From: an uncultured Opitutaceae bacterium
GTDB lineage: Bacteria; Verrucomicrobiota; Verrucomicrobiia; Opitutales; Opitutaceae
Reading direction: 5' to 3'
DNA: 43,857 bases
Assembly (NCBI GenBank): GCA_937902925.1
Contig: CALFNN010000020.1
Span: forward strand, 1 to 43,857
The notes under the pieces are model-generated. The model ran no database searches, was not told the origin of the DNA, and was given only the letters and a program-made list of their open reading frames with translations. Of the stretch, positions 26,072 to 37,000 are shown one piece after another. Each line of letters starts with the position of its first letter. The first letter of the stretch is position 1. Made by a program: the position numbers and the translations under genes.

Positions 26072-28933
26072 TCAATCCAAGTCGTCAGGGCCCTCGGCGA
26101 TCAGCCGGAGGGAATCGAGGCGGAGGCGGGCTTGGGCGATGGCGGCGGTCGTGTGTTCGAGTTGTGCGCGGGCGAGGGCGATTTCCTCGGGGCGGATGTG
26201 GTCGTTGAGTTTTTGCAGGTCGACGAGCCGCTGGAGATCGGCGGTAAGTGCGGATGTTGCGCGGGATTTCGCGGCGGCGACCAGGACTTGGCTATGCTCG
26301 CCGGCGCAGGCGGTGGCGGATTCGAGCATCGATTTGAGGATGCCCGGGGTGAATCCGGGGCGTTCGAGAAAACGGGCGAGCGTGCCGTCCTCGAAATCGT
26401 CGGCGAGGCCGGCGGCCCTGTAGTCTGCGGTGCGATCGGCGCCGCGCAGATCGAGCACGACGCGAACGGGCGTTGGCGCGAGAAATTGGTCCACGTGCCA
26501 GCGCGAGTCGGCGACGGTCTCGAGGACAAAGATTGTCTCGAGGAGGAGGTTCGGCTGGTCGCCGCGCAGGAAACCGAAGGCGGTGGTGCCGGACTTCGAA
26601 TCGATCAGCAGGTCGATGGCGTCCTGCACGAGCGAGTGATCGGGCGACAGGAAGCGGATGTCCTCGCGAATGGTGGCACGGGCGCGGTCGAACGTGGCGA
26701 GCATGCCGTCGGGCGGAATCGACGGAAAACTCTCGATGTAGGCATGGCTGGGGTCGAGGAACACGTCACCTTCCTCGTGATCCTTGATGCGCACGCCGAA
26801 GTGATCGAGGAGGTCGGCGAGAAAGTTTTTGAGGAACGGGTCGGCATCGACCGCCCGGACTCGCTCGATCACGCGCGCGGCGGCGGCGGGGTTGAAGGAG
26901 TTGAGTTCGAGCAGGCGGTCGCGGCCCTGCTTCATCTTGAACGAGAGCTCGCGACGGAACGCGACCGTTTCGCCGATGAAGGCATCGAGCCGGGCCTGGC
27001 CAATCTCGGCGCCGCCGGAGCCGTAGTGCTTGGCGAGTTCGAGGAGGCGGGATTTGAAGCGCGCTTCATATTCGTCGCCGCCGTGGATCAGGGTTTCGAA
27101 CGCATCGAGGCCGCGGTGATACCACTCGACGACGCATTCCTCGGCGCTGCCGGCGACGTAGGGGACGTGGATGCGGATGGTCTGGGTCTGGCCGATGCGG
27201 TCGAGGCGGCCAATGCGTTGCTCGAGCAGGCCGGGGTTGAGCGGGAGGTCGAAGAGGACGAGGTGGTGCGCGAACTGGAAGTTGCGGCCCTCGCTGCCGA
27301 TCTCGGAGCAGAGCAGGAGCTGCGCGCCGTCGGGCTCGGCGAACCACGCGGCCTGGCGGTCGCGCTGGACGAGCGCGAGGCCCTCGTGGAAGAGGCCGAC
27401 CTTCACGTTGATCTTTTCCTGCAGCGCGGCCTCGAGGGCGGCGACCTTGCGCGAGGATTTGCAGATGAGGAGAACCTTGGCGGGGCGGTGCTGCTTGAGA
27501 AACGCGACGAGCCAGTCGAGGCGCGGGTCATCACGAAAGGAGTAACGGAGGGAGGCGTCGTCGCCGGTTTCCTCGGCCTGAAGTTCACGGAAGATGCGGG
27601 CGAGGTGGGTTAGGTTCTGGCCGGCGTCGAGCGGGGCGGGGCAGAACTTGCGCTTCGGGAAACCGGTCATCGCGGCGCGGGTGTTGCGGAACACGACGCG
27701 GCCGGTGCCATGCTGGTCGAGGAGCGTCTGGAGCAGCGCGTCGCGGGCGCCGGGTGTCGCCGCGGCGAGGTCGGCGAGATGCTGGTCGAGCCGGGCGGGG
27801 TCGCGGTGGAAGATTTCCTTGAGCGTGGCGTGATCCTTCGGCTTGAGCGGTTTTTGCTCGATGATTTTTTCCGCGATGCCGGCCACGGCGCCGAAGCTCT
27901 CCGCCTCCTCGACGAATTTATCGAAGTTGTCGTAGCGCGCGGGATCGAGGAGGCGCAGGCGCGCGAAGTGGCCGGCGAGACCGAGCTGCGTGGGCGTGGC
28001 GGTGAGCAACAGCAGGCCGGGACTGCCGCGGGCGAGCTGCTCGGCAAGCGCGTAGTCGGGGCTGGCGGCTTCGGGCGTCCACGCGAGATGGTGCGCCTCG
28101 TCGACGACGACCATGTCCCAGCCGGCGGCGAGCGCCTGCGCGCGGCGCGGCTCGCTGCCGGCGAGGAACGACACGGCGCAGAGGGCGAGTTGCGTGGCGA
28201 GGAACGGGTTCTCGCCCGGGTCGCTTTGCTCGACGGCGAGGCAGCGGTCCTCGTCGTAGATGCTGAACCAGAGATTGAACCGGCGCAGCAGCTCGACGAA
28301 CCACTGGTGCGTGAGCGATTCGGGGACGAGGATGAGGACGCGTTTCGCCTTTCCGACGGCGAGCAGGCGCTGGACGATCAGGCAGGCCTCGATGGTCTTG
28401 CCGAGGCCGACCTCGTCGGCGAGGAGGACGCGCGGAATTTGGCGCGAGGAGACTTCCTGCAGGATGTAGAACTGGTGCGGGATCAGTTCGAGGCGGCCGC
28501 CGAGAAAACCGCGGACATCGGACGAGCGGAAGCGCGCCCGGGCCTGCAACGCGCGGTAGCGGAGGTCGAACACCCCGCCGGCATCGGCCTGGCCGGCCAT
28601 GAGCCGTTCCTGCGGCAGGTCGACGCTGGTGACGTCGGAGATCGCGTCCTCGCGCACACGGCGGCCGGCGCCAACGTAGGTGAGCAGGCCGGCGGCCTCC
28701 TCGACGGAGTCGATGACCAGCGTGGCGCCATCGCGGGTCTTCAGCGATTCGCCGGAACGAAACTGCACGCGCTGCAGGACCGGCGTGTCGAGGGCGTAGA
28801 GGCGTTTCTCGCGGGTGGCGGGAAAATCGACGCCGATGCGTTTGGCCGCGACGTCGACGGACGCGACCAAGCCGAGCCCCAGCTCGGGCTCCCGTTCGCT
28901 CAAGCAACGCTGGCCGACAACGCGCAATGACAT
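26072..28933 (-). CDS. rapA: RapA-type SNF2 ATPase (RNA polymerase-associated)
   Basis: The 953-residue protein is close to the length of E. coli RapA, the SNF2-family ATPase that recycles stalled RNA polymerase. The N-terminal beta domains (GQRCLSEREPELGLG, VDFPATREKRLYALDTPVLQ) bind polymerase in RapA. The ATPase has Walker A DEVGLGKT (Lys179), DEAH at 278-281 in VVVDEAHHLAW, LLLTATPTQL, and second-lobe motifs LLICKSSRK, SEIGSEGRNFQ and QRIGRLDRIGQ. The RapA C-terminal region follows. All ATPase motifs are intact. ATG 28933 begins right at the family N-terminus. It is a single gene with no evident operon partner; the receptor gene upstream on the same strand is separated by a terminator. 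Confidence 0.95.
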   Translation of the reverse strand: MSLRVVGQRCLSEREPELGLGLVASVDVAAKRIGVDFPATREKRLYALDTPVLQRVQFRSGESLKTRDGATLVIDSVEEAAGLLTYVGAGRRVREDAISDVTSVDLPQERLMAGQADAGGVFDLRYRALQARARFRSSDVRGFLGGRLELIPHQFYILQEVSSRQIPRVLLADEVGLGKTIEACLIVQRLLAVGKAKRVLILVPESLTHQWFVELLRRFNLWFSIYDEDRCLAVEQSDPGENPFLATQLALCAVSFLAGSEPRRAQALAAGWDMVVVDEAHHLAWTPEAASPDYALAEQLARGSPGLLLLTATPTQLGLAGHFARLRLLDPARYDNFDKFVEEAESFGAVAGIAEKIIEQKPLKPKDHATLKEIFHRDPARLDQHLADLAAATPGARDALLQTLLDQHGTGRVVFRNTRAAMTGFPKRKFCPAPLDAGQNLTHLARIFRELQAEETGDDASLRYSFRDDPRLDWLVAFLKQHRPAKVLLICKSSRKVAALEAALQEKINVKVGLFHEGLALVQRDRQAAWFAEPDGAQLLLCSEIGSEGRNFQFAHHLVLFDLPLNPGLLEQRIGRLDRIGQTQTIRIHVPYVAGSAEECVVEWYHRGLDAFETLIHGGDEYEARFKSRLLELAKHYGSGGAEIGQARLDAFIGETVAFRRELSFKMKQGRDRLLELNSFNPAAAARVIERVRAVDADPFLKNFLADLLDHFGVRIKDHEEGDVFLDPSHAYIESFPSIPPDGMLATFDRARATIREDIRFLSPDHSLVQDAIDLLIDSKSGTTAFGFLRGDQPNLLLETIFVLETVADSRWHVDQFLAPTPVRVVLDLRGADRTADYRAAGLADDFEDGTLARFLERPGFTPGILKSMLESATACAGEHSQVLVAAAKSRATSALTADLQRLVDLQKLNDHIRPEEIALARAQLEHTTAAIAQARLRLDSLRLIAEGPDDLD

Positions 28934-29008
28934 GGCGGCATGAGGGCGGACCGCCGCGCGATTTCAAAGGGAATCTTGGTGCGGGACAGCGACCGTGCCG
29001 TGAGGGCG

Positions 29009-29036
29009 AAAAAAGGCGGCCCGAAATCGGGCCGCC
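29009..29036 (-). terminator. Rho-independent terminator of the TonB receptor gene
   Basis: Read on the minus strand, GGCGGCCCG and CGGGCCGCC form a perfect 9-bp stem with a four-base loop (29036-29015), followed by six U's (29014-29009). It lies 73 bases after the receptor stop and isolates that gene from rapA. The surrounding 28934-29108 holds no gene. Confidence 0.88.
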
Positions 29037-29108
29037 GGGAGAATGCCTGGGACGCGGAACGGGAAATACCGTTTGGTGAAACTCGCCGTGCCGGCCGGAT
29101 GCCCCGGC

Positions 29109-32100
29109 TCAGAAGGAAATCTCGTTGCTCAGGGTCCACAGCCGCGTGGGCAGGCGCTGGGTCACTTGGAGGAAGTTGCCGTTGGCGGCCTGGGGGAGGA
29201 CGTAGAACCGGTCGTTGTTGAAGACATTGCTCACAAACAGCCGCGTCGATAGCGTGAGGCCGTGCCAGAGTTTGTGCTCGTAGTGCACGCCGACATCGCA
29301 GTTCACGATGGTGGGCAGCACGACGATGACGCGGTTTTCGTTCACCACCTGGCTGCCGGCGGTGCCGAGACCCGTATTCGGGTAGAACGTGTAGAGCGCC
29401 CGGGTGCTGAATTGGGCGCGCGCGCTGAACGATACGCCGAAACCCTTGAGCAGCCCCTCGGAAAACCGGTAGTCGGTGGACGCGTTCATCTGCCAGCCCG
29501 CGTAGCCGGTGGTGGGATCGCCGGGCTTGAAGATCGGCACGGTGGCGTTGGGGAACAGCGACGTGAACGCATACTGGACCGACGAGAGCGGCAGGCCCAC
29601 GGCGCCGGTGGCGGACTGGCCGTTGGCGGTGACCTGGGCGACGCCGGTCGAACCGGCCGCGCCGCCGGTCGTGAGAATGGTCTTCAGCGCCGAATTGGTG
29701 ATGGTGCCGGAGGTCGGGTCGGGATTCGCCCAATAGGGGCTCGCCGAGTTGTTGAGCAGCGCGAGGGTGAGGGGCGTCGCGCCGGCGGTCGACGAGGTGA
29801 CGATGTTGGCCGTGGCGGCGTTGGTCGCGGCGCCGTTGACGTAGATCACCTGACCGTTGCCGTAGGTCACCTGGCCGGAGCCGCTGGCATTGAATTGGTC
29901 GTTGTAGAGTTGCTTGTAAGTCACGCCGTTCAAAATGCGGGCGAAGAGATAGGAGGCGTTGAAGCGCATGCGCCAGTTCTGCGTGGGACTGGCGGTGGCC
30001 AGGAACTCCAGCGAGGTGGCGGTGCGGTCGACGTTGACGAAATTGTTCGTCTGCGAGGCCGCGCCGACGGGGGCGCCGAGACGCCCGTTGATGCCGTTGG
30101 GATTGACGGCGTTCTGGTAGCTGGAGTCGACGCTCTGAATTTCGCCGGTGTCCTTGGTCTTCACGTCCCATGAAAGTTGGGCCGTGTAGCGCTGGTCGAG
30201 CGTGTGGGCCTTGATGCCGATTTCGGGAACGGGCGACTTGGCCTTCGGCGTCGCGAGCGGCTGACCGTAAAGATTGTTGGTGGAGCCGGCGGGCGTCGCG
30301 GCGGTGCCGAGCGTGACGTAGGCGCCGAAATTCTTGGTCACCTGGTAAATCCCGCCGACCTCGAAGCCGGTGTAGGTGGTCCACGGCAGGACCGTGATGG
30401 CGGTCGCGCCGGTGTTCTGGGTGATGGCCCGGTCGAGGCTCATGCCGGCCAGGGTCGAGAATCGGCCGCCGAACCAATCGGTGTAGTTGGCGAGGCTGAC
30501 GAAGTGCTCATGCTCCTCGGTGCCGGGGTTGAAGGAGCCGTTGAAGTTATAGTTGGCGCTGGTAGCCTTCGGATTGAGGACGCTGTTGGAGCCATTGGGG
30601 ATCAACCCATAGGTGTTCGCCGGGTTGCCCGGGATCGCGAATCCCTTGTAGGCGGCGCTCTGCATGATGCGCGGCTGGAGAATGTAGTTCACGCCGTTGA
30701 TCGTGACCCGCGACTTGTCGGGGTTCTGGGTCGGGTTGAATGCGCCATACTTGACGATCTGGCCATTGGTGACGGGGATCCACTGGGTCGGCATGAGGAC
30801 GTGCCCGTAGTCCGCGACGCCGGTGCCCACAAACGGAGTCCAGTCGGAATTGGCCTGAATGTAGGAGTAGGTGATGCCGCTGCTGCCGAACGACGGGCCG
30901 ATGTGCTGGACGTAGCCGTTCAGCAGGGTTTGGGAATGCGCGTTGCCGTGAAAAAAATCGTTGGTCGCCAGAAAATTCAGCTGCACGCCCCTCTGCCGTT
31001 GCGACTGGTAATTGAGATTGGGGCTGGCGAGGGCGATCGCCGCGGTGGGGTAGGGATTGCCGCCGACCCCGGCCGGCTGCAGCGTCATGCCGGTGGTGTT
31101 GCGCCAGTCGACATATTGGTTGTAGATGCCGACCAGCTTGACGGAGAGCCAAGGCAGCGGGGAGCTGGCCACTTCCAGCGAACTGTTCGAGATGCTCGAC
31201 GGCTCGAGGCCCCAGACGCCGGCGAACGAGTCGATGTTGTTCCAGTTCACCCTGCCGCCGAACATGCTGTCGGGAATCTGGCCGGTCGCCGCGATGTAGC
31301 GCGCGTCGTGGTTGATGAGCGGGCTGGTCGAGGCCAGGAACGGCTTGAGGGACGGATTGAAGCCATTGGTCGCAAACGTCTCGTATTTGTTGTGGATGAC
31401 GCGGATGACGGTTTGCTTCGGGAGCCGCCACGCGCCCTGGACGTAAAAACCCTTGGTGGTGTTGCCGAGATTCTGGCGGACGGTCGCGTTGCTCTGGCTC
31501 GTCGCGGAAAAGCGCAGCGCGAAGTTCCCTGCGGCCGTGTTGTAGTCGACGGTTCCTTTTTTCCCGCCGAGATCGTTGAAACTGTAGGAGCCGGAGCCGA
31601 AGTTCCGGTTGAACGAGGCGCGCTTGTAGATGCCGTTGATCACGCCGCCGGCGCCGATCGCGCCGTAGAGCAGGGATTGCGGCCCCTCGACCACCTCGAC
31701 GCCCTCGAGCATGAACGTCGGCGTCGTGCCGGCGGCGCTGCGCGTGGACGAGGGCGGGCCGAAAAACCCGTCGAGCTTGACGGGCGTGCCGCCAAAGCCG
31801 CGGACACTGAGGCCGCCGCCACCGTCGCGGTCGCCGCTCGACTCGGTGTAGGCGGCACTGTCGCCCGGGGCGTAACCGACGACGCCCGAGTAGTTGATCA
31901 GCATGTCCTCGATCAGGTCGGAATTGGTGTCCTTCATGAACGTCTCCGTGAAGATCTGCGCCGTGGCGGGCATCTTCTGGACGTCCATGCTGAACGCGCT
32001 GAGGGAGTTCGATTGGAGCGCGCCGTAGCCGTTGTCCCGACTGGATTGGACCTCGAAGGGGTTCAACGTGACCGTCTCGTCGGTGGTCGGGACGGGTTGC

Positions 32101-32231
32101 GGCTTCTTCGGGGACGCGGCGGTTTGAGGCGCGGGCGCATTGGCGGGCGCGGATTGGGCGGCGAGCGCGATGGTCGTGCCGAGCAAAAGGGCGACGGCCA
32201 GGGTGGGTTTCAGGCGGAGCGGGGTTTGCAT
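29109..32231 (-). CDS. TonB-dependent outer-membrane receptor without STN domain
   Basis: A 1040-residue outer-membrane importer for a large or scarce nutrient (siderophore or glycan). ATG 32231 gives the signal peptide (MQTPLRLKPTLAVALLLGTT, cleavage after ALAAQ). The plug begins after DETVTLNPFEV and contains DLIEDMLINYSGVVGYAPG, GGGLSVRGF, VEVVEGPQSLLYGAIGAGG. The 22-strand barrel ends in phenylalanine (WTLSNEISF), as expected for BamA-folded proteins. No signalling domain precedes the plug. It is a clear paralogue of the receptor at 34098, with shared stretches such as GYGALQSNSLSAFSM and GDRDGGGGLS. It is transcribed divergently from the sigma factor, and 189 bases hold both promoters. 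The substrate cannot be read from the sequence. Confidence 0.93.
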   Translation of the reverse strand: MQTPLRLKPTLAVALLLGTTIALAAQSAPANAPAPQTAASPKKPQPVPTTDETVTLNPFEVQSSRDNGYGALQSNSLSAFSMDVQKMPATAQIFTETFMKDTNSDLIEDMLINYSGVVGYAPGDSAAYTESSGDRDGGGGLSVRGFGGTPVKLDGFFGPPSSTRSAAGTTPTFMLEGVEVVEGPQSLLYGAIGAGGVINGIYKRASFNRNFGSGSYSFNDLGGKKGTVDYNTAAGNFALRFSATSQSNATVRQNLGNTTKGFYVQGAWRLPKQTVIRVIHNKYETFATNGFNPSLKPFLASTSPLINHDARYIAATGQIPDSMFGGRVNWNNIDSFAGVWGLEPSSISNSSLEVASSPLPWLSVKLVGIYNQYVDWRNTTGMTLQPAGVGGNPYPTAAIALASPNLNYQSQRQRGVQLNFLATNDFFHGNAHSQTLLNGYVQHIGPSFGSSGITYSYIQANSDWTPFVGTGVADYGHVLMPTQWIPVTNGQIVKYGAFNPTQNPDKSRVTINGVNYILQPRIMQSAAYKGFAIPGNPANTYGLIPNGSNSVLNPKATSANYNFNGSFNPGTEEHEHFVSLANYTDWFGGRFSTLAGMSLDRAITQNTGATAITVLPWTTYTGFEVGGIYQVTKNFGAYVTLGTAATPAGSTNNLYGQPLATPKAKSPVPEIGIKAHTLDQRYTAQLSWDVKTKDTGEIQSVDSSYQNAVNPNGINGRLGAPVGAASQTNNFVNVDRTATSLEFLATASPTQNWRMRFNASYLFARILNGVTYKQLYNDQFNASGSGQVTYGNGQVIYVNGAATNAATANIVTSSTAGATPLTLALLNNSASPYWANPDPTSGTITNSALKTILTTGGAAGSTGVAQVTANGQSATGAVGLPLSSVQYAFTSLFPNATVPIFKPGDPTTGYAGWQMNASTDYRFSEGLLKGFGVSFSARAQFSTRALYTFYPNTGLGTAGSQVVNENRVIVVLPTIVNCDVGVHYEHKLWHGLTLSTRLFVSNVFNNDRFYVLPQAANGNFLQVTQRLPTRLWTLSNEISF

Positions 32232-32420
32232 GGTGATAGCTGAGACGGGACCCCGGAACAAAATGATGAAAAGATTTTCCGAATTTGTTTCATGCACCGG
32301 CGGCATCGCGGAATTTTACCTCCCGGCGGCTTCCCGAAAATCCGGGGGCGCGGCGGTCGGCGCTCGATTTCACTCGCGCTGTGCGACCGGGCCGGTCTAA
32401 GCAGGGGCCTCTTCTGACCC

Positions 32421-32966
32421 GTGGCTTCCCCCGACCCGGAAAATGGCTGGTTTGAGAAAAATGTGCAGGCACATGAGCCGGCCCTGCGCTCCTATCTGCG
32501 GAGTCACTTCCCGCGGTTGTCCGATATCGACGATGTCGTGCAGGAGTCCTACCGCCGGCTGATCCGGGCGCTGAAAACCAGGGAAATCGGTTTTCCCAAG
32601 GCGTATCTCTTCGCGACGGCCCGCAACGCCGCCCTCGACCAGTTTCGACAAAAACAAACTATTTCGCTCGAGGAGATACCATATTCCGAGCGGATGACCG
32701 TCTTAGATCAAAGGCCCGGTGCGGGCGAAACCGTCGATCATGACCAAGAATTACATCTTCTGGACCAGGCCATCGCGGCCCTGCCGGACCGTTGCCGGCA
32801 GGTGCTCAAGCTGCGGAAAATCGCCGGCCTGTCGCACGAGGAGATCGCGGCCCGGCTGGGAATTTCCAAGGCCACGGTCGCGACCCAGATCCATCTCGGC
32901 GTCTGCCGGTGTGCAGATTTCATGGAGGCGCGCGGCGTGAAGCGAGGATCGAGCCATGGAATCTAG
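32421..32966 (+). CDS. ECF sigma factor, FecI type
   Basis: The 181-residue sigma factor directs RNA polymerase to the promoters of linked transport genes when released by FecR. Region 2 is at ~20-85 (RSHFPRLSDIDDVVQESYRRL, FPKAYLFATARNAALDQFR), and region 4 at ~120-170 (AIAALPDRCRQVLKLRKIAG, LSHEEIAARLGISKATVATQ). The start is GTG 32421. Its last 11 bases overlap the fecR gene, showing translational coupling. Context (FecR, STN-carrying TonB receptor) identifies it as a cell-surface signalling sigma factor. Confidence 0.94.
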   Translation: MASPDPENGWFEKNVQAHEPALRSYLRSHFPRLSDIDDVVQESYRRLIRALKTREIGFPKAYLFATARNAALDQFRQKQTISLEEIPYSERMTVLDQRPGAGETVDHDQELHLLDQAIAALPDRCRQVLKLRKIAGLSHEEIAARLGISKATVATQIHLGVCRCADFMEARGVKRGSSHGI

Positions 32967-33999
32967 CCCTTCGCCAACCCGGCAGCCGGCCGACGACACC
33001 GACTTCCAGGCGGAAGCGGCCGACTGGATCTGCCGCCATGACGACGGGCTGACCGCCGCGCAGCGCGAAGAGTTTGCGCGCTGGATGCAGGATCCCTCTC
33101 GCGCGGCGGCTTATGCCCGGCTCCAGGCGACGTGGGGCGCGCTCGACCGCGTGGGCGAGCTCTGGCCGGCCAGCCGGATCGCGGAGGATCCCGACTTTGC
33201 GCCGCCGGTGCGTCGGCGGCGATCGTGGCTGGCGCCGGCGTTGCTCGCGGCGGCGGCCGGTCTTGCCGTGATTTTCGCGGTGCGCCGTCCGACGACCGCA
33301 GGGCCGGCTCGCGAGTCCCGGCGCGGCGAGACGGCCGTGGGCGAGCAACGCCAACTCGATCTGTCCGATGGATCGGTCGTCCAGCTCAACACCGATACCG
33401 CGTTGTCCGTCGACTATTCCGCCGGCGAGCGCCGGGTGAACCTCAGTCGTGGCGAGGCGCATTTCGCCGTGGCAAAAAATCCCGACCGGCCGTTCGTCGT
33501 GTCCGTCGGCGGCGTTGCGGTTCGCGCGGTGGGCACGGCGTTCGACGTGCGCTTGCGCGCCGCTGCCGTCGAGGTGCTCGTGACCGAGGGAAAAGTGCGC
33601 GTCGATGACGCGCTGCAGGGCCGGTCGCTCCTGCCCGTTTCGTCCGCCACCGGAACGCCGCTGTTGCTGGCGGGGCAACGCGTCACGATCCCGATTGGCC
33701 CCGCGGGGGCGTCCGTGACGCAAGTTTCCGCCCCGCCGGCAGCCGAGATTGCACAGGAGCTGGCCTGGCAGCAGGGCCTGCTCGAGTTCGGCCCGACACC
33801 CTTGCGCGAGGTGGTGGCGGAGTTCAACCGCTACAACCGGCACCAGTTGATCATCGCGGATCCGGAGACCGGGTCGTTCCGCATCGGCGGCACTTTCCGG
33901 CTCCACGGCTACGATGATCTTGTCCAGGTGCTGGAGGACAAATACGGCATGCACGCCGAACGTGGGCCCGATGCGACGCGATTGAGCAAGGCAAAGTGA
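32956..33999 (+). CDS. FecR-type anti-sigma/sigma-regulatory membrane protein
   Basis: A 347-residue inner-membrane protein relaying the signal from receptor to sigma factor. The cytoplasmic N-terminal DUF4880 segment (EAADWICRHDDGLTAAQREEF, FARWMQDPSRAAAYARLQ) binds the sigma factor, one membrane helix follows (WLAPALLAAAAGLAVIFAV, ~92-110), and the periplasmic FecR domain includes VGEQRQLDLSDGSVVQLNTDT, RVNLSRGEAHFAVAKNP, VGTAFDVR and an STN-like end (LREVVAEFNRYNRHQLIIAD). It overlaps the sigma gene by 11 bases, and the second TonB receptor follows after 98 bases. Confidence 0.95.
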   Translation: MESSPSPTRQPADDTDFQAEAADWICRHDDGLTAAQREEFARWMQDPSRAAAYARLQATWGALDRVGELWPASRIAEDPDFAPPVRRRRSWLAPALLAAAAGLAVIFAVRRPTTAGPARESRRGETAVGEQRQLDLSDGSVVQLNTDTALSVDYSAGERRVNLSRGEAHFAVAKNPDRPFVVSVGGVAVRAVGTAFDVRLRAAAVEVLVTEGKVRVDDALQGRSLLPVSSATGTPLLLAGQRVTIPIGPAGASVTQVSAPPAAEIAQELAWQQGLLEFGPTPLREVVAEFNRYNRHQLIIADPETGSFRIGGTFRLHGYDDLVQVLEDKYGMHAERGPDATRLSKAK

Positions 34000-34097
34000 C
34001 TTTACCTCCCGGCGATCGGGCTCATCATCGCGGATCGATCGGCGTGCACCAAGGCCAGCGGGCGTGACGGCCCGCCGCGGCGGCGGGCCGACGATGC

Positions 34098-37000
34098 ATG
34101 ACCCCCTCCACCCAACACCTTTGGCGGCTGCGCCGGCTTTTGTGCGCCGTGCAGTGCGCGGCGATTTTCGCCGTCACCGGGCGGGTGCCAGCCGCGGCGG
34201 CCGCCGGGTCCGCCACCCACGCCTACAACATCGCGGCGGGCGACGCCGTCGCTTCACTCCGGGCGTTCGCGCTCCAGTCGGGCGACCAATTGGTCTACTC
34301 GGCCGATGCGGTGGAGGGCATCAGGACCAACGCCATCAAGGGCGACTACCCGGCGGTGGTCGCGCTCCGGCGGATGCTAGGCGGGACCGGTCTCGTGATT
34401 TCGCAGGATGCGCGCTCGGGCGTGCTGGCGATCGTGGGCCGGTCCCCGGCCAGGTCGGACCGGAACCGGCCGCCGCCGGTCCAAGCCCTGCGGCGGGTCG
34501 GCGAGGCGCCGCTGGCGCCGGCGGGATTCGTGTCCGTCGCTGACGAGCAGGCGATCCGGCTGACGCCGTTCGAGGTCCGCACCGACCGCGCCAACAGCTA
34601 CGGAGCGCTCCAGTCGAACTCGCTGACCGCGCTGAGCATGAACCTCGACAAGATGCCCGCGTCCGCGGAGGTGTTTACCCAGACCTTCATCAAGGACACC
34701 GGGGCGCGGACGATCGAGGAGTTGCTGCTCAATTATTCGGGCATGGTGGGCTACAATCCCTCGGACAGCAGCGCCTACGCGACCTCGGTGGGGGACCGTG
34801 ACGGCGGCGGCGGCCTGAGCATCAATGGATTTGCCGCGAGCACCGGCAACAGCATCAAGCGCGACGGTTTCTTCGGGCCGACCGTCAGCGCCCGCACCAA
34901 TTCCGGGGCCACCTCCACTTTCGACATCGAGCGCGTCGAGGTGATTTCCGGCCCGCAATCGCTGCTCTATGGCGCGGTCGGCGCGGGCGGCGTGATCAAC
35001 GCCGTTTCGAAGCGGGCCGGGTTCGGCGTGACCCGCGGATCGCTGACGGCCGGCTTCGACGATCTCGGCGCAAAAAACCTGCTCGCCGACTACAACGTCG
35101 GCGGCGACCGGATCGCCCTGCGCGTGGCCGGCACCCTGAGCGAGACCGTGAACCTCCGGCAGAACCTTGCGAACGGCGCGCCCTTCGCCGGCGTCTACGG
35201 CCAGCTCGCGTTCAAGCTCGGCCCGGCCACGGTCGTGCGCGTGATGACCGGCAAGACCGAGTCGCAGAACTATTTCAGCTTCAAGCCGAACTTCCGCCCG
35301 TTCTTCAGCGCGGCCGATCCCCGCATCGGCCAGGATGCGAACTATCTCGCCGCCACCGGCCAGCTCGACGGGCTGCTGGGCGGCGTGGTGAACTGGAAGA
35401 ACGTCGACTCGTTCGGCAGCTGGTGGGCGAACGAGCCGATCACCAACCGCTACAGTTCGCTGATCGTCGAATCGCAGCCCCGGCCGTGGCTCGCGGGACG
35501 CGCCGCCGTCGTCTACAACGAAATGCGCGACTGGCGGAACACCTCCGGCCTGACGCTCCAGCCGGCCGGTGCGGCCGGCAACCCGTTCGCGACCCCGGCG
35601 ATTGTCGTGAACCCGAGCCTGAACTTCCAATCCCAGCGGTTGAAGGCGTTCGAGTTCACGCTCGTCGCCACGAACGATTTTTTTGGCCGGCGCGCGCACT
35701 CGCAGACGCTGCTCGGCGGCTACGTCAATCACACCGGACCGTCCTTCGGCAGCAGCGGCATCAGTTACAATTATTTTCAGGCCGACGCCGACTGGAACGC
35801 GCTCACCACCGGAAACCCGGCCTCTCAATATGGTCGCGTCATCATGCCGTCGAACCTGCTCTGGTATCCGATCGTCAATGCGCAGATCGCGAACCATCCG
35901 CTCTTCCGGCCCGGCACGCCGCGGGTCACGGTCAACGGCCAGAACTACATTCTCATGCCGACCATCGCGTCGTCGGCGGCCAGCAAGTCGGCGGCCAATC
36001 CGTTCGGTCTCGTGCCCAACAACGGAGCCGGCTTCAGCGGCAGCTTCAACCCCGGCGCGATCACGCACGAGGGTTTTTTGAATTTTGCGAATTACACGGA
36101 CTGGCTGGACGGGAGATTTCAGACGCTGGCCGGCGTCAGTTTTGACCGGGAGACGACTTACAATCCCGGCGCGACCATCACCACGTTCCTGCCCTGGACC
36201 ACTTACTCGGGTTTCGAGGTCGGCGGCATCTATCAATTTAGTTCCGCGTTCGGCGCCTACCTGACCGTCAGCACCGCGGCATCGCCCTCCGGCTCCACCA
36301 GCGATCTCTACGGCCGTCCGCTGCTGCCGCCGAAGGCGAAATCTCCCGTGCCGGAGATCGGTTTGAAATGGCACACGCCCGACGGGAGCTACAGCGCGCA
36401 GTTGACCTACGACTTCAAGACCACCGACGAGCACGAAAACCAAAGCGTCGACGGGAGCTATGAAAACGCGGTCAACCCGAATGGCATCAACGGCCGTTAT
36501 GGCGCGCCGAACGCCAACAGCTTCGTCAATCTCGCGCGGGCCGCCACGTCGGCGCGTTTTTCCCTGACGGCGAATCCCACGCCCGCGTGGCGCATGCGCT
36601 TCAACGCGAGCTACATCTTCGGGCGCGTGGAGGACGAGGTCTCCTATCGCCAGCTCTACAACGATCAGTTCCACGCGAATTCCGCCGGTCAGGTGACCTA
36701 CCAGAGTGGGGCGCCGGTTCTCGTCAACGGCGCCGCCACGGCCGCAAGCGAAGCCACGATCAGCACCGCGGATGCGGCCAACGCGACACCGTTGACCGTC
36801 GCGATGCTCAACGATCCGGCGAGTCCCTACTGGGCGAATCCCGATCCGACCTCCGGCGCGATCGCCAATCCGGCGCTGCGGACGATTCTCACGAACACCT
36901 CGCCGACGGACGGCCCCATCGCCACCGGCGTCGCAGGCCTGCCGCTTTCCGCCATCCAATACACGTTCACCTCGCCGTTTCCCAACAATAATGTCACGAT

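Noticed and set aside
30177-32243. A plus-strand frame of almost 700 codons inside the first TonB receptor
   Set aside because: Antisense of the receptor gene, Val/Gly/Arg/Asp-rich and without domains.
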